Made by a program: the position numbers and the translations under genes
Part shown: one piece after another, positions 1 to 9,976 of the stretch
How the letters are laid out: every line of letters begins with the position of its first letter
How positions within the stretch are numbered: the stretch's first letter is position 1
Assembly (NCBI RefSeq): GCF_001514145.1
Contig: NZ_KQ948656.1
Coordinates: 186,001-250,000, forward strand
Source: Streptomyces canus
GTDB taxonomy: Bacteria > Actinomycetota > Actinomycetes > Streptomycetales > Streptomycetaceae
Reading direction: 5' to 3'
Length of the DNA: 64,000 nucleotides
The notes under the pieces: model-generated
Database searches by the model: none
What the model saw: only the letters and a program-made list of their open reading frames with translations
What the model was told of the DNA's origin: nothing

Positions 1-3000
1 CGGCGGGCGAGGTCGCCCGTGTGGTACATGCGGGAGCCGTCACCGGCGAACGGATTCGCCACGAACCGGCCCGCGGTGAGCCCCGGCCTGCCCAGGTAGC
101 CGAGCGACACCTGGTCGCCCGCGACGTAGATGGCGCCCACCCGGCCCGGCGGAACCGGCCGGAGCCGGTCGTCGAGCAGGTAGGTGACCAGGCCGGGAAT
201 CGGACCGCCGATCGGGCTGACCTCGCTCCCGAGCGCGAAGTCCTCGCCGGTGAGCACCCGGTGGGTGACATGGACGGTGGTCTCGGTGATGCCGTACATG
301 TTGACCAGCTCGGGCGCGGCGGTGCCGTGCCGCTCGACCCAGCGGCGCAACCGCCCCAGATCCAGCGCCTCGCCTCCGAAGATGATCCGGCGCAGGGCGG
401 TGACCGGCTCGTCGGCACGCCGGTCGGCCTCGATGAACTGGTAGAACGCCGACGGCGTCTGGTTGAGCACGGTCACCGAGCGCTCACGGACCAGCCGGTG
501 GAAGTCGACCGGGGAGCGGGTCAGCCCGTACTCCGGCACCAGCAGCTCACCGCCGTGCGCCAGCGCGCCCCACAGCTCCCAGACCGCGAAGTCGAAGGAG
601 AAGGAGTGGAACTGGACCCACACGTCGTGCGGGCCGAAGTCCATGTCCGGCTGAGTGTTCGCGAGCAGGGTCACCACGCTGGAGTGCGGGACGACGACAC
701 CCTTGGGCCGGCCGGTCGACCCGGACGTGTAGATCACGTACGCGGGGTCGTGCCAACGGGCCCCGGGCCCCGGCTCGGTGGCGGCCGGCGGCAGCTCGTC
801 CCCCTGCACGAGCAGGCGAGCCGACACTCCCGCCCGCGCCAGCAGTTCGGTGAAGCGGCCTTGCTGCTCACGTTCCACGAGGACCACCTGCGGAGCGGCG
901 TCGGCGAGGATGTACTCCAGCCTCTCGTCCGGGTACGCCAGGTCCAGCGGTACGTACGCGCCGCCCGCGGTGACGATCGCGACCAGGGCGACGACCTGCT
1001 CGACGGAGCGCGGGACGGCGACGGCGACCCGCTTGCCCGGCCCGACCCCGGCCGCGCGCAGGGTCGACGCCAACTTGTCCTTCGTATCGGCCAGTTCGCC
1101 GTACGTCAGTGAGCGGGTACCGCCGTCGAGGGCGCACTGGGTGACGGCGGTGGCGGCCGGGTCGCGGTGCGCGGCGGCGTCGAACAGACCGCCCAGAGTC
1201 GTCGGGGTGATCCGCGCGCGACGCCGCTCGTCCTCCGGCGCCAGGTCGTCGACCAGGGCATCCGGGCGCGCGAGCAGGCCGGTGAGGGTGCGGGTGAACG
1301 TACGCAGGATCGCCTCGGCACTCGCCTCCCGCAGCAGCTCACCGTCGTAGATCAGGTTGAAGCGCGGACGGCCGTCGAGCGTGCGCTCCACCACCAGCGT
1401 CAACGGGTAGTGCGGGGCGCCCTCGTTCACGATGTCGGTGACGACCAGCGTGTCGTCGGGCCCGCGCAGGGCGTCCACGTCGGTCGCCACGTCGAACACC
1501 ACCAGGGTGTCGAACAGCGAGCCCGCGCCGGCCTGGCGGCCGATCCTCGCCAGCGAGACGTGCTGGTGCGGCAGCACCGCGCTCTGGTGTTCCCGCACGG
1601 AGGCGAGCAGGTCGCGGGAGGTGGTCGTGCCGGTCCAACGGGCGCGTACGGGGATCGTGTTGATGAACAGGCCGGCCATGTTCTCGATGCCGGGCACCTC
1701 GGCGTCCCGCCCGGACACAGTGGAGCCGAACACCACGTCCGTGCCGTGCAGGAGGCCGCCCAGCGTCACCGCCCAGGCGCTGTGCACGGCCACGCTCAGT
1801 GGCACCCCGGCCGACCGGACGGCCGCGTCGATGTCGTCCTCCAGCTCCACGGCGGTGTCGGCGAACCGGTCGGACGGGGTGTGCCCCTCGGCGATCAGCG
1901 ACGGGCCGGGCAGCTCGGCGAGCTGCTCGCCCCATACGCGGTCGCTCTCGTCCTCGTCGCGCCCGGCGAGCCAGTGCACATAGTCGGGGAATCCTCCGAG
2001 CGGGTACAGGGTGCCCGGCGCGTGGTACTCGGCCAGCAGCGCGCGGAGCATCGGCGGCACCGACCAGCCGTCGGCGATGATGTGGTGCACGGTCTGCACC
2101 AGGACAGTCCGGCCGGAGCCCGCGCGGATGAGCGTGTACCGCATCAGGGGGCCGGTGGCCAGGTCGAACCCGGCGCGGCGGTCCCGCTCGGCCAGGTCGC
2201 GGATCTCGGCGTCGGTGATGCCGGGGCGGTCCAGCGTGGTGAAGGGCGCCTCCATGCCGCTCTCCAGCACGGAGACCACACGGCCGTCGGCGAGGGCCAC
2301 GAACCGCGCGGCCAGGTTGGGGTACAGGGTGAGCAGCCGGGTGGCCGCCGCAGCAAGCCGGCCGGCGTTCACCTCGCCGTCCAGGGTGAGCAGTTGCTGC
2401 TCGACGTAGGCGCCCGCCGAGTCGTCGTCGAAGACCGAGTGGAAGTACAGGCCCTCCTGCAGCGGGGTCAACGGCAGGATGTCCCGCAGCGCCGGTCCGT
2501 CCAGGGCGTCGACGTCGTCCTGCGTCAGCCGCACCAGGCCGAAGTCGCTGGGCGAGTGGCCGCCCTGTTCGAGCGCGGACAGCCCGGCCAGGGCCACCCG
2601 GAAGTAGTCGCCGAGGGTGGTGATGTCCTCGTCGGTGAACATCCCGTCCGGCCAGGAGATCGTGGTGACCAGCTCGTACTCGCCGCCGGTGGGGGCGGGT
2701 TCGGCGATCGCGTTGAACTCCAGGGCGCGCGGCAGGCGCATCCTCGGGTCGCGCTTCTCACCCAACTGGCCTGTGGTGGAGGCGAGTTGCCAGTCACCGG
2801 TGGCGCCCGCGTCGAAGCGGCCCAGGTAGTTGAACAGCACCTGCGGTGCGGGCGCGTCGAAGTCGGTGTGGGTCAGGTAGCGCAGGGCGCCGTAGGAGAT
2901 TCCGTTGTCCGGAACCCGGGCGAGGTCTTCCTTGACCGCCTTGAGCGCGGCGCCCAGGTACTCGGGTGCGGTGAGGTCGGCCGCCGCGCCGGGGTCCACG

Positions 3001-6000
3001 GTCACCGGGAACAGGGTGGTGAACCAGCCGACGGTCCGCGACAGTTCCGGCTCGAAGCCGGCGGTGCCCGCCACGAACTGTCCCTCGCGGCCGTGGCCTT
3101 CGAGTTCGATGTGCGCGAACGTCTGGTCCTGGCCGAGGTCGCGGCGCCATCGGGCCAGGGTGACGGCGAGCGCGGTCAGCAGTACGTCGTTGACGCCCGC
3201 GTGGAACTTCGCGGGAACCTCGCCCAACAGCGCGGCCGTGACCTCCGGGCCGACCGAGACGGTCCGCATACGCTCCCGCGCGACGGTGTCTGCTTCGGAC
3301 AGCGGGCGCCTGCCCACGGGTTGGTCCGCTCCCGGCAGGGGACGTCGGTAGGAGGAACTGTCCGCGTCGAAGGCCGCGCTCTCCAGCAACTGCGTCCAGC
3401 GCCGGAACGACGTGCCCACCGAGGGCAGTTCGATCGGCGCGCCCGAGGCGCACTGCCGCCACGCCGTGGCCAGGTCCTCCATCAGGACCCGCCAGGACAC
3501 GCCGTCGATCACCACATGGTGGGCGACCAGGACCAGTTGACGTGCTTGGCGGCGCCAGACGGCACGCAGCATCACACCGCCCGCCGGGTCAAGCCCGTCG
3601 GTGGCGAGCGCGACGCACTCGTCGAGCGGTCGGTCGCTCTCACTCCATACGGCTGCGGCCTGGTCCGCCGCCGGGATGTCGAAGCTCCAGCGGTCCCCGC
3701 GCACCAGCTTGGCGCGCAGCATGTCGTGCCGCCCGAGCACGGCGGCGAGGATCTCGTCGAGACCGTCGGCAGTCAGGTCCGCCGGGGTGTTCAGCACCAC
3801 CGACTGCACGAAGCCGTCGATCGCGTCCGTGGTCTCGCCGAGCCACTGCACGATGGGCGATCCCACGACGGAGCCGGTCGCGACATCGCCGTGGTCCACG
3901 GTGGAGACGTCCTCACGGCTCGCCACCGCCGCCAGTGCCCCCGCCGTGCTGTGGGCGAAGATCTGCCGTGGCGTGACATGGAGACCCGCGTCCCGCAACG
4001 CGCTCAGCAGCGAGATCGCCAGGATGCTGTCTCCGCCGAGCTGGAAGAAGTCCTGGTCGACGCCGACCTCGTCCAGCCGCAACACGGACGCGACCGCCGC
4101 GCACACCGCGCGCTCGTTCTCGGTGCTGGGCGGTATGAGGGAGCCCGTTCCGATCGCGGGCTCCGGCAGCGCGTTGCGGTCGAGCTTGCCGTTCGGGGTG
4201 AGCGGGAACTCCTTCATCACGACGATGTGGGCGGGGACCATGTACTCCACCATGTGCGCGGTGGCCCACGCCTTGACCTCGTCGGCCCGCAGGTCCTCGC
4301 TCCCGGTGGCCGGGATCACGTAGCCCACCAGGTAGGTGCCGCCGGCCGCGTTCTTCTTCGCGACGACGCAGGTGTGCCGTACCCCGGGGTGTTCCGCGAG
4401 ACCGACCTCGACGTCCTCGATCTCCAGCCGCATACCGCGGATCTTGATCTGGTTGTCGGCCCGGCCGAGGAAGTCCAGGGACCCGTCCGGGGCGAACCGT
4501 GCGAGGTCACCGGTCCGGTAGAGCCGGGAGCCGTCGTCGGCGAAGGGGTTCGCCACGAACCGGGAGGCGGTAAGGCCGGGCGCGCCCACGTACCCGCGTC
4601 CCAGGAGGAAGCCGCCCACGTACAGTTCGCCGCCGACGCCGACCGGGACGGGGCGCAACTCGTCGTCCAGCACGTACAGCTGAGTGTTGGGGTTGGCCTT
4701 GCCGATCGACGTCGACAGGCGTTCCGCCGCGCCCCGGTAGATGACGTGCGAGACGCCGATCGTCGTCTCGGCCGGGCCGTAGCCGTGGTACATGGGGATG
4801 TCGAGCCGGGTGCGGAACCGCTCGTACAGCTCCGGGGTCAGCACCTCGCCGCCGCACCACACGTGCCGCAGGCTGTCCAACTGCCCGGAGTCGCCCGCGA
4901 TCTCCAGCAGCACGTCCAGCATGGACGACACCAGGTAGGTGAAGGTGACGCGCTGCTCGGCGATCACGCTCAGCAGGTGGTGCGGGTCGCGTTCGCCGCC
5001 GGGCCGCAGGACCACCAGCCTGCCGCCGGACACCAGCGGCAGGAAGATCTCGTTGATGGAGATGTCGAAGGACAGCGGCGCCTTGAACAGCGACGCGTCG
5101 TCGTGGCCGAAGCCCAGGATCTCGTCGACCTGCCACAGCAGGCGCTCGCTGATCGCTTCGTGCCGGATCATCGCGCCCTTGGGCCGCCCGGTCGAACCGG
5201 ACGTGAAGATCACGTAGGCCAGGGCGTTGCCGGGGACGGTGATCCCTGTCCCCTCGGCGGGGCGGGATCCGTACCGCCAGTCGCCCAGGTCGACGGCCAC
5301 GGCTTCGGGTTCGTCCGGGTCGTGCTCGCCGGAGTCGTTGAGCTGCAGCACGACCCGGGCGTCCTCGATGACGACGGCCCGGCGCGCGGCGGGCCACCGC
5401 GGATCGAGCGGCACGAACGCACACCCCGCCTGGAGCACACCGAGCAACCCGATCACCATGTCGGCGGAGCGGCCCAGGGAGATGCCCACGACCTGTTCGG
5501 CGGTGAGCCCGCGTTCGATCAGATGGTGAGCCAACTGACTCGACAGCTCCGCCGTCTGACGATAAGTCAGCGATCGGTGCTCGTCGACGACGGCGACGGC
5601 GTCCGGCCTGCTCCGCGCCTGCTCGCGGAACATCTCCACGATGGTCGGGCGGACCCGGTCGGCCCGGGTGTCGTTCCACTCGGTCAGTGCCTCGAGCCTG
5701 GCCGCCGGTCCGGACGGGCCGATGGTGCCGATCGGCCGGTCCGGGAAGTCGGCCAGGTCGTCCAGCGCGAGCTGCGCTTCGGCCGGCACGACGTCTTCCG
5801 GGACGGCGATGCTCCAGCCGCCGGCCCCGTCCGCGCCGGTCTCCCAACCGCCGGGCCCGTCCCCGCCGTTGTCGACCCAGCCGAGGACGTCGGCGAACAG
5901 AGTGCCGGGGGTGAGGTCGATGCCCTCAGGGCTTCGGCCCGTCGCCCAGTACGACAGCCCGATGGCGCACGCTTCGGCGACGGTCCTGTCGGAGAAGTCG

Positions 6001-6071
6001 CCGACTCGCCGACGCACGTCGGCCAGGCGCGCGGGAGAAAGCAGTACGAGACGAGCGCTCGGTTCCACCAT
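1..6071 (-). CDS. cchH: Coelichelin NRPS, N-terminal 2023 codons (runs off window start)
   Basis: Modular peptide synthetase building the coelichelin backbone. Domain order in the visible part is A1 (about residues 110-640), PCP with phosphopantetheine serine in LGGDS (about 677), epimerisation domain with HHVVIDGVSW (about 850) and FNYLGRFD, condensation domain with HHIIADGWS (about 1330), then A2 with YTSGSTGRPKG, cut by the window edge. There is no starter condensation domain, as in CchH of S. coelicolor. Reading the pocket residues by eye gives DINYWGGIGK for A1 (hydroxyformylornithine-type) and DFWNIGMVHK for A2 (threonine). The ATG at 6071 is the first usable start; a purine-rich GAAGGGG lies rather far upstream. 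An iron box precedes it. The long open frame on the opposite strand is a shadow. Confidence 0.96.
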   Translation of the reverse strand, partial: MVEPSARLVLLSPARLADVRRRVGDFSDRTVAEACAIGLSYWATGRSPEGIDLTPGTLFADVLGWVDNGGDGPGGWETGADGAGGWSIAVPEDVVPAEAQLALDDLADFPDRPIGTIGPSGPAARLEALTEWNDTRADRVRPTIVEMFREQARSRPDAVAVVDEHRSLTYRQTAELSSQLAHHLIERGLTAEQVVGISLGRSADMVIGLLGVLQAGCAFVPLDPRWPAARRAVVIEDARVVLQLNDSGEHDPDEPEAVAVDLGDWRYGSRPAEGTGITVPGNALAYVIFTSGSTGRPKGAMIRHEAISERLLWQVDEILGFGHDDASLFKAPLSFDISINEIFLPLVSGGRLVVLRPGGERDPHHLLSVIAEQRVTFTYLVSSMLDVLLEIAGDSGQLDSLRHVWCGGEVLTPELYERFRTRLDIPMYHGYGPAETTIGVSHVIYRGAAERLSTSIGKANPNTQLYVLDDELRPVPVGVGGELYVGGFLLGRGYVGAPGLTASRFVANPFADDGSRLYRTGDLARFAPDGSLDFLGRADNQIKIRGMRLEIEDVEVGLAEHPGVRHTCVVAKKNAAGGTYLVGYVIPATGSEDLRADEVKAWATAHMVEYMVPAHIVVMKEFPLTPNGKLDRNALPEPAIGTGSLIPPSTENERAVCAAVASVLRLDEVGVDQDFFQLGGDSILAISLLSALRDAGLHVTPRQIFAHSTAGALAAVASREDVSTVDHGDVATGSVVGSPIVQWLGETTDAIDGFVQSVVLNTPADLTADGLDEILAAVLGRHDMLRAKLVRGDRWSFDIPAADQAAAVWSESDRPLDECVALATDGLDPAGGVMLRAVWRRQARQLVLVAHHVVIDGVSWRVLMEDLATAWRQCASGAPIELPSVGTSFRRWTQLLESAAFDADSSSYRRPLPGADQPVGRRPLSEADTVARERMRTVSVGPEVTAALLGEVPAKFHAGVNDVLLTALAVTLARWRRDLGQDQTFAHIELEGHGREGQFVAGTAGFEPELSRTVGWFTTLFPVTVDPGAAADLTAPEYLGAALKAVKEDLARVPDNGISYGALRYLTHTDFDAPAPQVLFNYLGRFDAGATGDWQLASTTGQLGEKRDPRMRLPRALEFNAIAEPAPTGGEYELVTTISWPDGMFTDEDITTLGDYFRVALAGLSALEQGGHSPSDFGLVRLTQDDVDALDGPALRDILPLTPLQEGLYFHSVFDDDSAGAYVEQQLLTLDGEVNAGRLAAAATRLLTLYPNLAARFVALADGRVVSVLESGMEAPFTTLDRPGITDAEIRDLAERDRRAGFDLATGPLMRYTLIRAGSGRTVLVQTVHHIIADGWSVPPMLRALLAEYHAPGTLYPLGGFPDYVHWLAGRDEDESDRVWGEQLAELPGPSLIAEGHTPSDRFADTAVELEDDIDAAVRSAGVPLSVAVHSAWAVTLGGLLHGTDVVFGSTVSGRDAEVPGIENMAGLFINTIPVRARWTGTTTSRDLLASVREHQSAVLPHQHVSLARIGRQAGAGSLFDTLVVFDVATDVDALRGPDDTLVVTDIVNEGAPHYPLTLVVERTLDGRPRFNLIYDGELLREASAEAILRTFTRTLTGLLARPDALVDDLAPEDERRRARITPTTLGGLFDAAAHRDPAATAVTQCALDGGTRSLTYGELADTKDKLASTLRAAGVGPGKRVAVAVPRSVEQVVALVAIVTAGGAYVPLDLAYPDERLEYILADAAPQVVLVEREQQGRFTELLARAGVSARLLVQGDELPPAATEPGPGARWHDPAYVIYTSGSTGRPKGVVVPHSSVVTLLANTQPDMDFGPHDVWVQFHSFSFDFAVWELWGALAHGGELLVPEYGLTRSPVDFHRLVRERSVTVLNQTPSAFYQFIEADRRADEPVTALRRIIFGGEALDLGRLRRWVERHGTAAPELVNMYGITETTVHVTHRVLTGEDFALGSEVSPIGGPIPGLVTYLLDDRLRPVPPGRVGAIYVAGDQVSLGYLGRPGLTAGRFVANPFAGDGSRMYHTGDLAR

Positions 6072-6099
6072 CGAAGACTCAGCGCCCCTTCCAAGGCAT

Positions 6100-6118
6100 G
6101 AAAGTCGGCCTAACCTGC
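6100..6118 (-). promoter_or_regulatory. Iron box before cchH
   Basis: On the minus strand this reads GCAGGTTAGGCCGACTTTC, matching 12 of 19 positions of the actinobacterial DtxR/DmdR consensus TTAGGTTAGGCTAACCTAA, including the intact core AGGTTAGGC. It lies in the gap between cchG and cchH, about 30 bp before the cchH start, so cchH probably has its own iron-repressed promoter. Confidence 0.6.
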
Positions 6119-6139
6119 TCAGGGATCCACTCGGGGTGA

Positions 6140-7927
6140 CTAACTACCTTCTCGCCAGGCCCGCCACAGCCGCGCGTAGCGGCCGCCCAGCGCCACCAAC
6201 TCCTCGTGCGTTCCTTGCTCCACGACGCGTCCCGCGTCCAGCACGGCGATCCGGTCCGCGGCCATCGCCTGGGTCAGCCGGTGCGCCACGAACAACGTGG
6301 TCCGGCCCGCGCACGCGGCCACCACGGCCCGCTCCAGTGCCGCGGCGCCCTCGCTGCCCGCCTCCGCGGTCGACTCGTCGAGCACCACCACCGGCGAGCG
6401 GCCCAGCACGAGCCGGGCCAGGGCGACCTGGGCGACCTTGGTGACGTCCAGGCGCTCGCCCCCTTCGCCGACCAGGGTGTTCAACTTGTCGGGCAGCGCG
6501 TCGACCCAGCCGTCGGCGCCGACCGTGCGCAACGCGTCCAGCAGCTCGGCGTCGGTCGCCCCCGGCGCGGCCAGCCGCAGGTCGTCGGCGAGCGAACCGG
6601 AGAACACGTGCGTCTCCTGCGTCAGGATGCTGACCAGGGCCCGCGCCCCGGCCTCGTCCAGACCGGCGAGGTCGGTCGACCCGACGCGCACCGATCCGGC
6701 CTGCGGTGTTCCGATGCCCGCGATCAGCGCGGCCAGGGTCGTCTTGCCCGCGCCCGTCGCCCCCACCAGCGCGAGCGAACCGCCCGCCGGGATCGTCAGG
6801 TCGACATCCCTCAGGACCGGCTCCTCGCTGCCGGGATAGCTGAACGTCAGTCCCTGCACGGTCACCGGGTACGGCGCGGTGTCCGCCGCTACGACGGCCG
6901 CGTCGCCCACCAGCCGGTCCTCCGCGACCTCCCCCAGCACGCCGACCAGCCGGGTCAGGCTCGCGCCCGACTTCTGCGCCTCGTCGAAGGTGAACATAAT
7001 GGAGCCCAGCGGGGTGAACAGCCGGTGGAACATCAACGGCGCCGCAGACACCTCGCCCAGGCTGGCGGCATCGGCCTCCAGCAGGGCGTACCCCACGACG
7101 ATGATCAGGACCAGTCCGATGAACTCGGCGCGGTTCTCCCTGCCGACGAACCTGCCGAAGAACCGGAACACCTCTATACCGAGTTCGCGCACCCGCCACG
7201 ACTCACCGGTGACCTTCTCGCGGAACGCGCCCTCAAGACGGTACGCCCGGACCGTGTCGATCCCGTTCAGACCGCTCATCAACGCCTGCGCGCGGTCGGC
7301 CTGGGCCACCCGCTGCTTCCGGTAGAGCGGGGCGGACCGGGGCAGATACCAGCGCAGGGCCAGCGCGTACGCGGGCAGCGCACCGGCGCCGGCCAGGCCG
7401 AGCCGCCAGTCGAGGCCGAACATGCCGGCCGTGGCGATGGCGACCAGGACCCCCGCGGAGAACACCGTGGGGACGGCCGTGCGGATGCCCTTGGAGATCA
7501 CGGCCACGTCGTCGCCGACCCGGGACAGCACGTCCCCGCGGCCGACCTGCTCGATGCGTGCGCTCGGCATGCCGAGCACCGCCCGGACAGCGCCTTCCCG
7601 CAGCCGCGCCAGCAGGTCCGCGCCCAGCCGCCCGATCAGGTAGGTCGACACCGCGGTGGCCGCCGCGCCGAGCAGCGCGGCCGCCACCATCCACACCCCG
7701 ACCGTGACCAGGACCGAGCGGGACTCGCCCTCGACGACCGCGTCGACCACCCGGCCGAGCAGGAGCACCGGGAGCACCTGGAGCGCGGCCCCGGCCACCG
7801 TGGTGAGCACGGTGGCGACCGTCAGCCATGGCACCTCGCGGCAGTGCGCCGCGACCCATCGGCCGGCCTCGCGTCCGGTCGCCGTGCGCAGGGTCGCCGG
7901 GGCAACGCGCGTGTCGGTGGCGCTCAC
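6140..7927 (-). CDS. cchG: ABC transporter, fused permease-ATPase, coelichelin cluster
   Basis: 595-aa half-transporter with an N-terminal six-helix membrane domain and a C-terminal nucleotide-binding domain, in the position of CchG and likely a siderophore exporter. Walker A is GATGAGKTT (about residue 400) and Walker B is VVVLDEST. The signature LSGGQ loop is replaced by GGERLDVTKVAQ, a variant fairly common in exporter-type fused proteins. The GTG start at 7927 falls just after the cchF stop at 7930, so the two are cotranscribed and probably translationally linked. Export rather than import is inferred from the fused architecture. Confidence 0.9.
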   Translation of the reverse strand: MSATDTRVAPATLRTATGREAGRWVAAHCREVPWLTVATVLTTVAGAALQVLPVLLLGRVVDAVVEGESRSVLVTVGVWMVAAALLGAAATAVSTYLIGRLGADLLARLREGAVRAVLGMPSARIEQVGRGDVLSRVGDDVAVISKGIRTAVPTVFSAGVLVAIATAGMFGLDWRLGLAGAGALPAYALALRWYLPRSAPLYRKQRVAQADRAQALMSGLNGIDTVRAYRLEGAFREKVTGESWRVRELGIEVFRFFGRFVGRENRAEFIGLVLIIVVGYALLEADAASLGEVSAAPLMFHRLFTPLGSIMFTFDEAQKSGASLTRLVGVLGEVAEDRLVGDAAVVAADTAPYPVTVQGLTFSYPGSEEPVLRDVDLTIPAGGSLALVGATGAGKTTLAALIAGIGTPQAGSVRVGSTDLAGLDEAGARALVSILTQETHVFSGSLADDLRLAAPGATDAELLDALRTVGADGWVDALPDKLNTLVGEGGERLDVTKVAQVALARLVLGRSPVVVLDESTAEAGSEGAAALERAVVAACAGRTTLFVAHRLTQAMAADRIAVLDAGRVVEQGTHEELVALGGRYARLWRAWREGS

Positions 7928-7929
7928 AC

Positions 7930-8985
7930 CTACCCGGCCGACTTGACGAGTTCGTCGATCGCGTACGGCATGGACAGCAGGGTGCCCTGGGAGATGGCCG
8001 CGCCGACCGCCGGGCCCTCACTGTCCAGCAGGTACGACACCTTGCCCTTCTTCACGGCGTCCAGGTTGGCGAACAGCTTGAACTTCTTCAGGGCGTCCGT
8101 GTCCGCCTTGTCGTTGATGACGAAGATGTGGTCGACGTCGACCAGGTCGATGCGCTCGGGCGAGAGCTTGGTGTAGAAGCTGCCGTCCGCGACCTTGTCG
8201 ATCTCGGTCTGGTACGTGAAGCCGATGCCCGTCACCAGCCGTCCGCGCACGTCGGTGGAGGTGAACGGCGCAACGGAGTTCTCGTACCAGGACAGCGCGA
8301 CGGCCTTCTGGTCGGCGAACTCGGGGTGCGCCTTCTTGGCCGCGTCGAGTTGGCCCTGGATGTCCGCCACCATCTTCTCGCCCTCCTCGGCCTTGCCGAG
8401 CGCCTTGGCGATGTGCAGCGCGTTGTCCTGCCAGGGCGCGCTGAACGGCTCCTTCTCGGCCTTGGTACGGCCCACCGTCGGCGCGATCTGGGAGAGCTTG
8501 TCGTAAGCGGCCTGATCGATCTCGGAGTAGACCGCGATGATCAGGTCGGGCCGCAGGGCGGCGATCTTCTCGTAGTTGGGGCCGGAGTCACCATTGGCCA
8601 TGATGACCTCGGGCTTGGTGTCGCCCCACTTGTCCTTCACCCAGGGCCACTGGGTGTTGATGTCGGGGGACCGGCCCGCCGGGTTCGGGTACTGGTCGAC
8701 CATGCCGACCGGCTTGATGCCGAAGGCCAGGATGGTCTGGTCATCCGTGTAGCCGACGGAGACGACCCGCTCGGGAGCCTTGGTGACCTCGGTGGTTCCG
8801 AAAGCGTGCTCCACGGTGACCGGGAATGCGCCGGCGGCGGCGGTCGTGGTGCTGTCGCCCGCCTTGTTCGAGCCGGACGAGTCGGAACCACCGCATCCCG
8901 CGAGGAGGCCGACGCCGAGGGTCGCGGCGGACAAGAGGGCCGCCAGCCGCCGGGATCTCTTGAGCGTCGTTCGATGGAGGAGCAT
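7930..8985 (-). CDS. cchF: Ferric-siderophore-binding lipoprotein
   Basis: 351-aa solute-binding protein for ferric coelichelin. It has a lipoprotein signal peptide with positive residues (HRTTLKRSRR), a hydrophobic stretch and the lipobox LLAGC, followed by a Ser/Gly-rich linker and a periplasmic-binding fold of the FepB/FhuD type. The start is set at ATG 8985, preceded by AAGGGAT. The longer frame back to 9039 is rejected because it would place the start almost on the iron box at 9057-9075. The protein works with the CchC/CchD permeases and CchE ATPase. Confidence 0.93.
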   Translation of the reverse strand: MLLHRTTLKRSRRLAALLSAATLGVGLLAGCGGSDSSGSNKAGDSTTTAAAGAFPVTVEHAFGTTEVTKAPERVVSVGYTDDQTILAFGIKPVGMVDQYPNPAGRSPDINTQWPWVKDKWGDTKPEVIMANGDSGPNYEKIAALRPDLIIAVYSEIDQAAYDKLSQIAPTVGRTKAEKEPFSAPWQDNALHIAKALGKAEEGEKMVADIQGQLDAAKKAHPEFADQKAVALSWYENSVAPFTSTDVRGRLVTGIGFTYQTEIDKVADGSFYTKLSPERIDLVDVDHIFVINDKADTDALKKFKLFANLDAVKKGKVSYLLDSEGPAVGAAISQGTLLSMPYAIDELVKSAG

Positions 8986-9056
8986 GCGAAATCCCTTGCT
9001 GTCGCGCTGTCCACTGCGCCCCCGTCTAAGGGCAGGCAAACCTTACCGTGCGCAGG

Positions 9057-9075
9057 TGAGGTAAGCCTAGCCTTA
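9057..9075 (-). promoter_or_regulatory. Iron box before cchF
   Basis: On the minus strand TAAGGCTAGGCTTACCTCA matches 15 of 19 positions of the DmdR/DtxR consensus. It lies about 70 bp upstream of the cchF start, where it could overlap the promoter of cchF-cchG. It indicates iron-dependent repression of the uptake and export genes. Confidence 0.8.
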
Positions 9076-9096
9076 CTCGCATAACTTCACGAGGTA

Positions 9097-9936
9097 TCAG
9101 TCCAGTTGGACGTGTGTACGGCCGATCGGCACGATGAGCGGCCGGTCGCCCACCGGATCGTCGATCACCTTGGCGCGCAGTCCGAACGCCTCGTGCAGCA
9201 ACTCGGCGGTGATCACGTCGCGCGGGTGCCCCTGCGCCAGGATCGCCCCCTCCCTCATCACCACGAGGTTGTCGCTGTAGCGCGTGGCCAGATTGAGGTC
9301 GTGCAGCACCATGACCACGGTGCACCCCGACTCGTGCAGGTCGTCCACCAGGTCGAGCACGTCGATCGCGTGGGCCAGGTCCAGGTAGGTGGTCGGCTCG
9401 TCGAGGAGCAACAGGTCGGTTCCCTGAGCCAACGTCATCGAGATCCAGACGCGCTGACGCTGTCCGCCGGACAGCGAGTCGACCGGACGGTCGGCCAGGT
9501 CGGACACCCCGGTCATGGCCAGCGCCCGCTCCACGACGGCGGCGTCGTCGGACGACCACTGCCGCAGCCAACTCTGGTGCGGATGACGGCCCCTGGCGAC
9601 CAGGTCGGACACCGTCAGCCCCTCCGGCGCGACCGGTGCCTGCGGCAGCAGGCCGAGCTTCTTCGCCACATCCCTGGTCCTGAGCTTGACGATGTCGTCG
9701 CCGTCCAGCACGACCGTCCCTCTGGTCGGCTTGAGCAGCCGTGACAGGGTCCGCAACAGGGTGGACTTCCCGCAGCCGTTGGGACCGATGATCGTGGTGA
9801 TCACCCCGGGCGGGATCGCCACGTCGAGACCGTCGATGACCATCCGGCCGCCGTACCCGACCGTGACGCCCCTGGCTGCCAGCCGCGAGGCGTCACGGAC
9901 CCCGGACTCGATCTCGGTGATGTACTGAGCGACCAC
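9097..9936 (-). CDS. cchE: Ferric-siderophore ABC transporter ATPase
   Basis: 279-aa FecE-type ATPase that powers import of ferric coelichelin through CchC/CchD. It shows Walker A GPNGCGKST, Q-loop region LLPQAPVAP, signature LSGGQRQR, Walker B LLLLDEPTT and H-loop MVLHDLN. The start chosen is GTG 9936, preceded by AGGGGGA at good spacing. An in-frame ATG at 9951 would add five residues but touches the iron box, so it is less likely. Confidence 0.93.
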   Translation of the reverse strand: MVAQYITEIESGVRDASRLAARGVTVGYGGRMVIDGLDVAIPPGVITTIIGPNGCGKSTLLRTLSRLLKPTRGTVVLDGDDIVKLRTRDVAKKLGLLPQAPVAPEGLTVSDLVARGRHPHQSWLRQWSSDDAAVVERALAMTGVSDLADRPVDSLSGGQRQRVWISMTLAQGTDLLLLDEPTTYLDLAHAIDVLDLVDDLHESGCTVVMVLHDLNLATRYSDNLVVMREGAILAQGHPRDVITAELLHEAFGLRAKVIDDPVGDRPLIVPIGRTHVQLD

Positions 9937-9950
9937 GGGATCCCCCTGCA

Positions 9951-9969
9951 TTAGGTCTGCCTAACTTTT
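9951..9969 (-). promoter_or_regulatory. Iron box before cchE
   Basis: The plus strand reads TTAGGTCTGCCTAACTTTT, about 13 of 19 matches to the near-palindromic DmdR/DtxR consensus, with clean TTAGGT and CCTAAC half-sites. It lies between cchD and cchE, directly before the cchE start, so cchE probably has its own iron-controlled promoter in addition to read-through. Confidence 0.75.
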
Positions 9970-9976
9970 GTACCAG

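Noticed and set aside
1167..6101. 1644-codon open frame on the plus strand
   Set aside because: Antisense shadow of the cchH NRPS; its translation has no domains and the minus strand shows all NRPS motifs.
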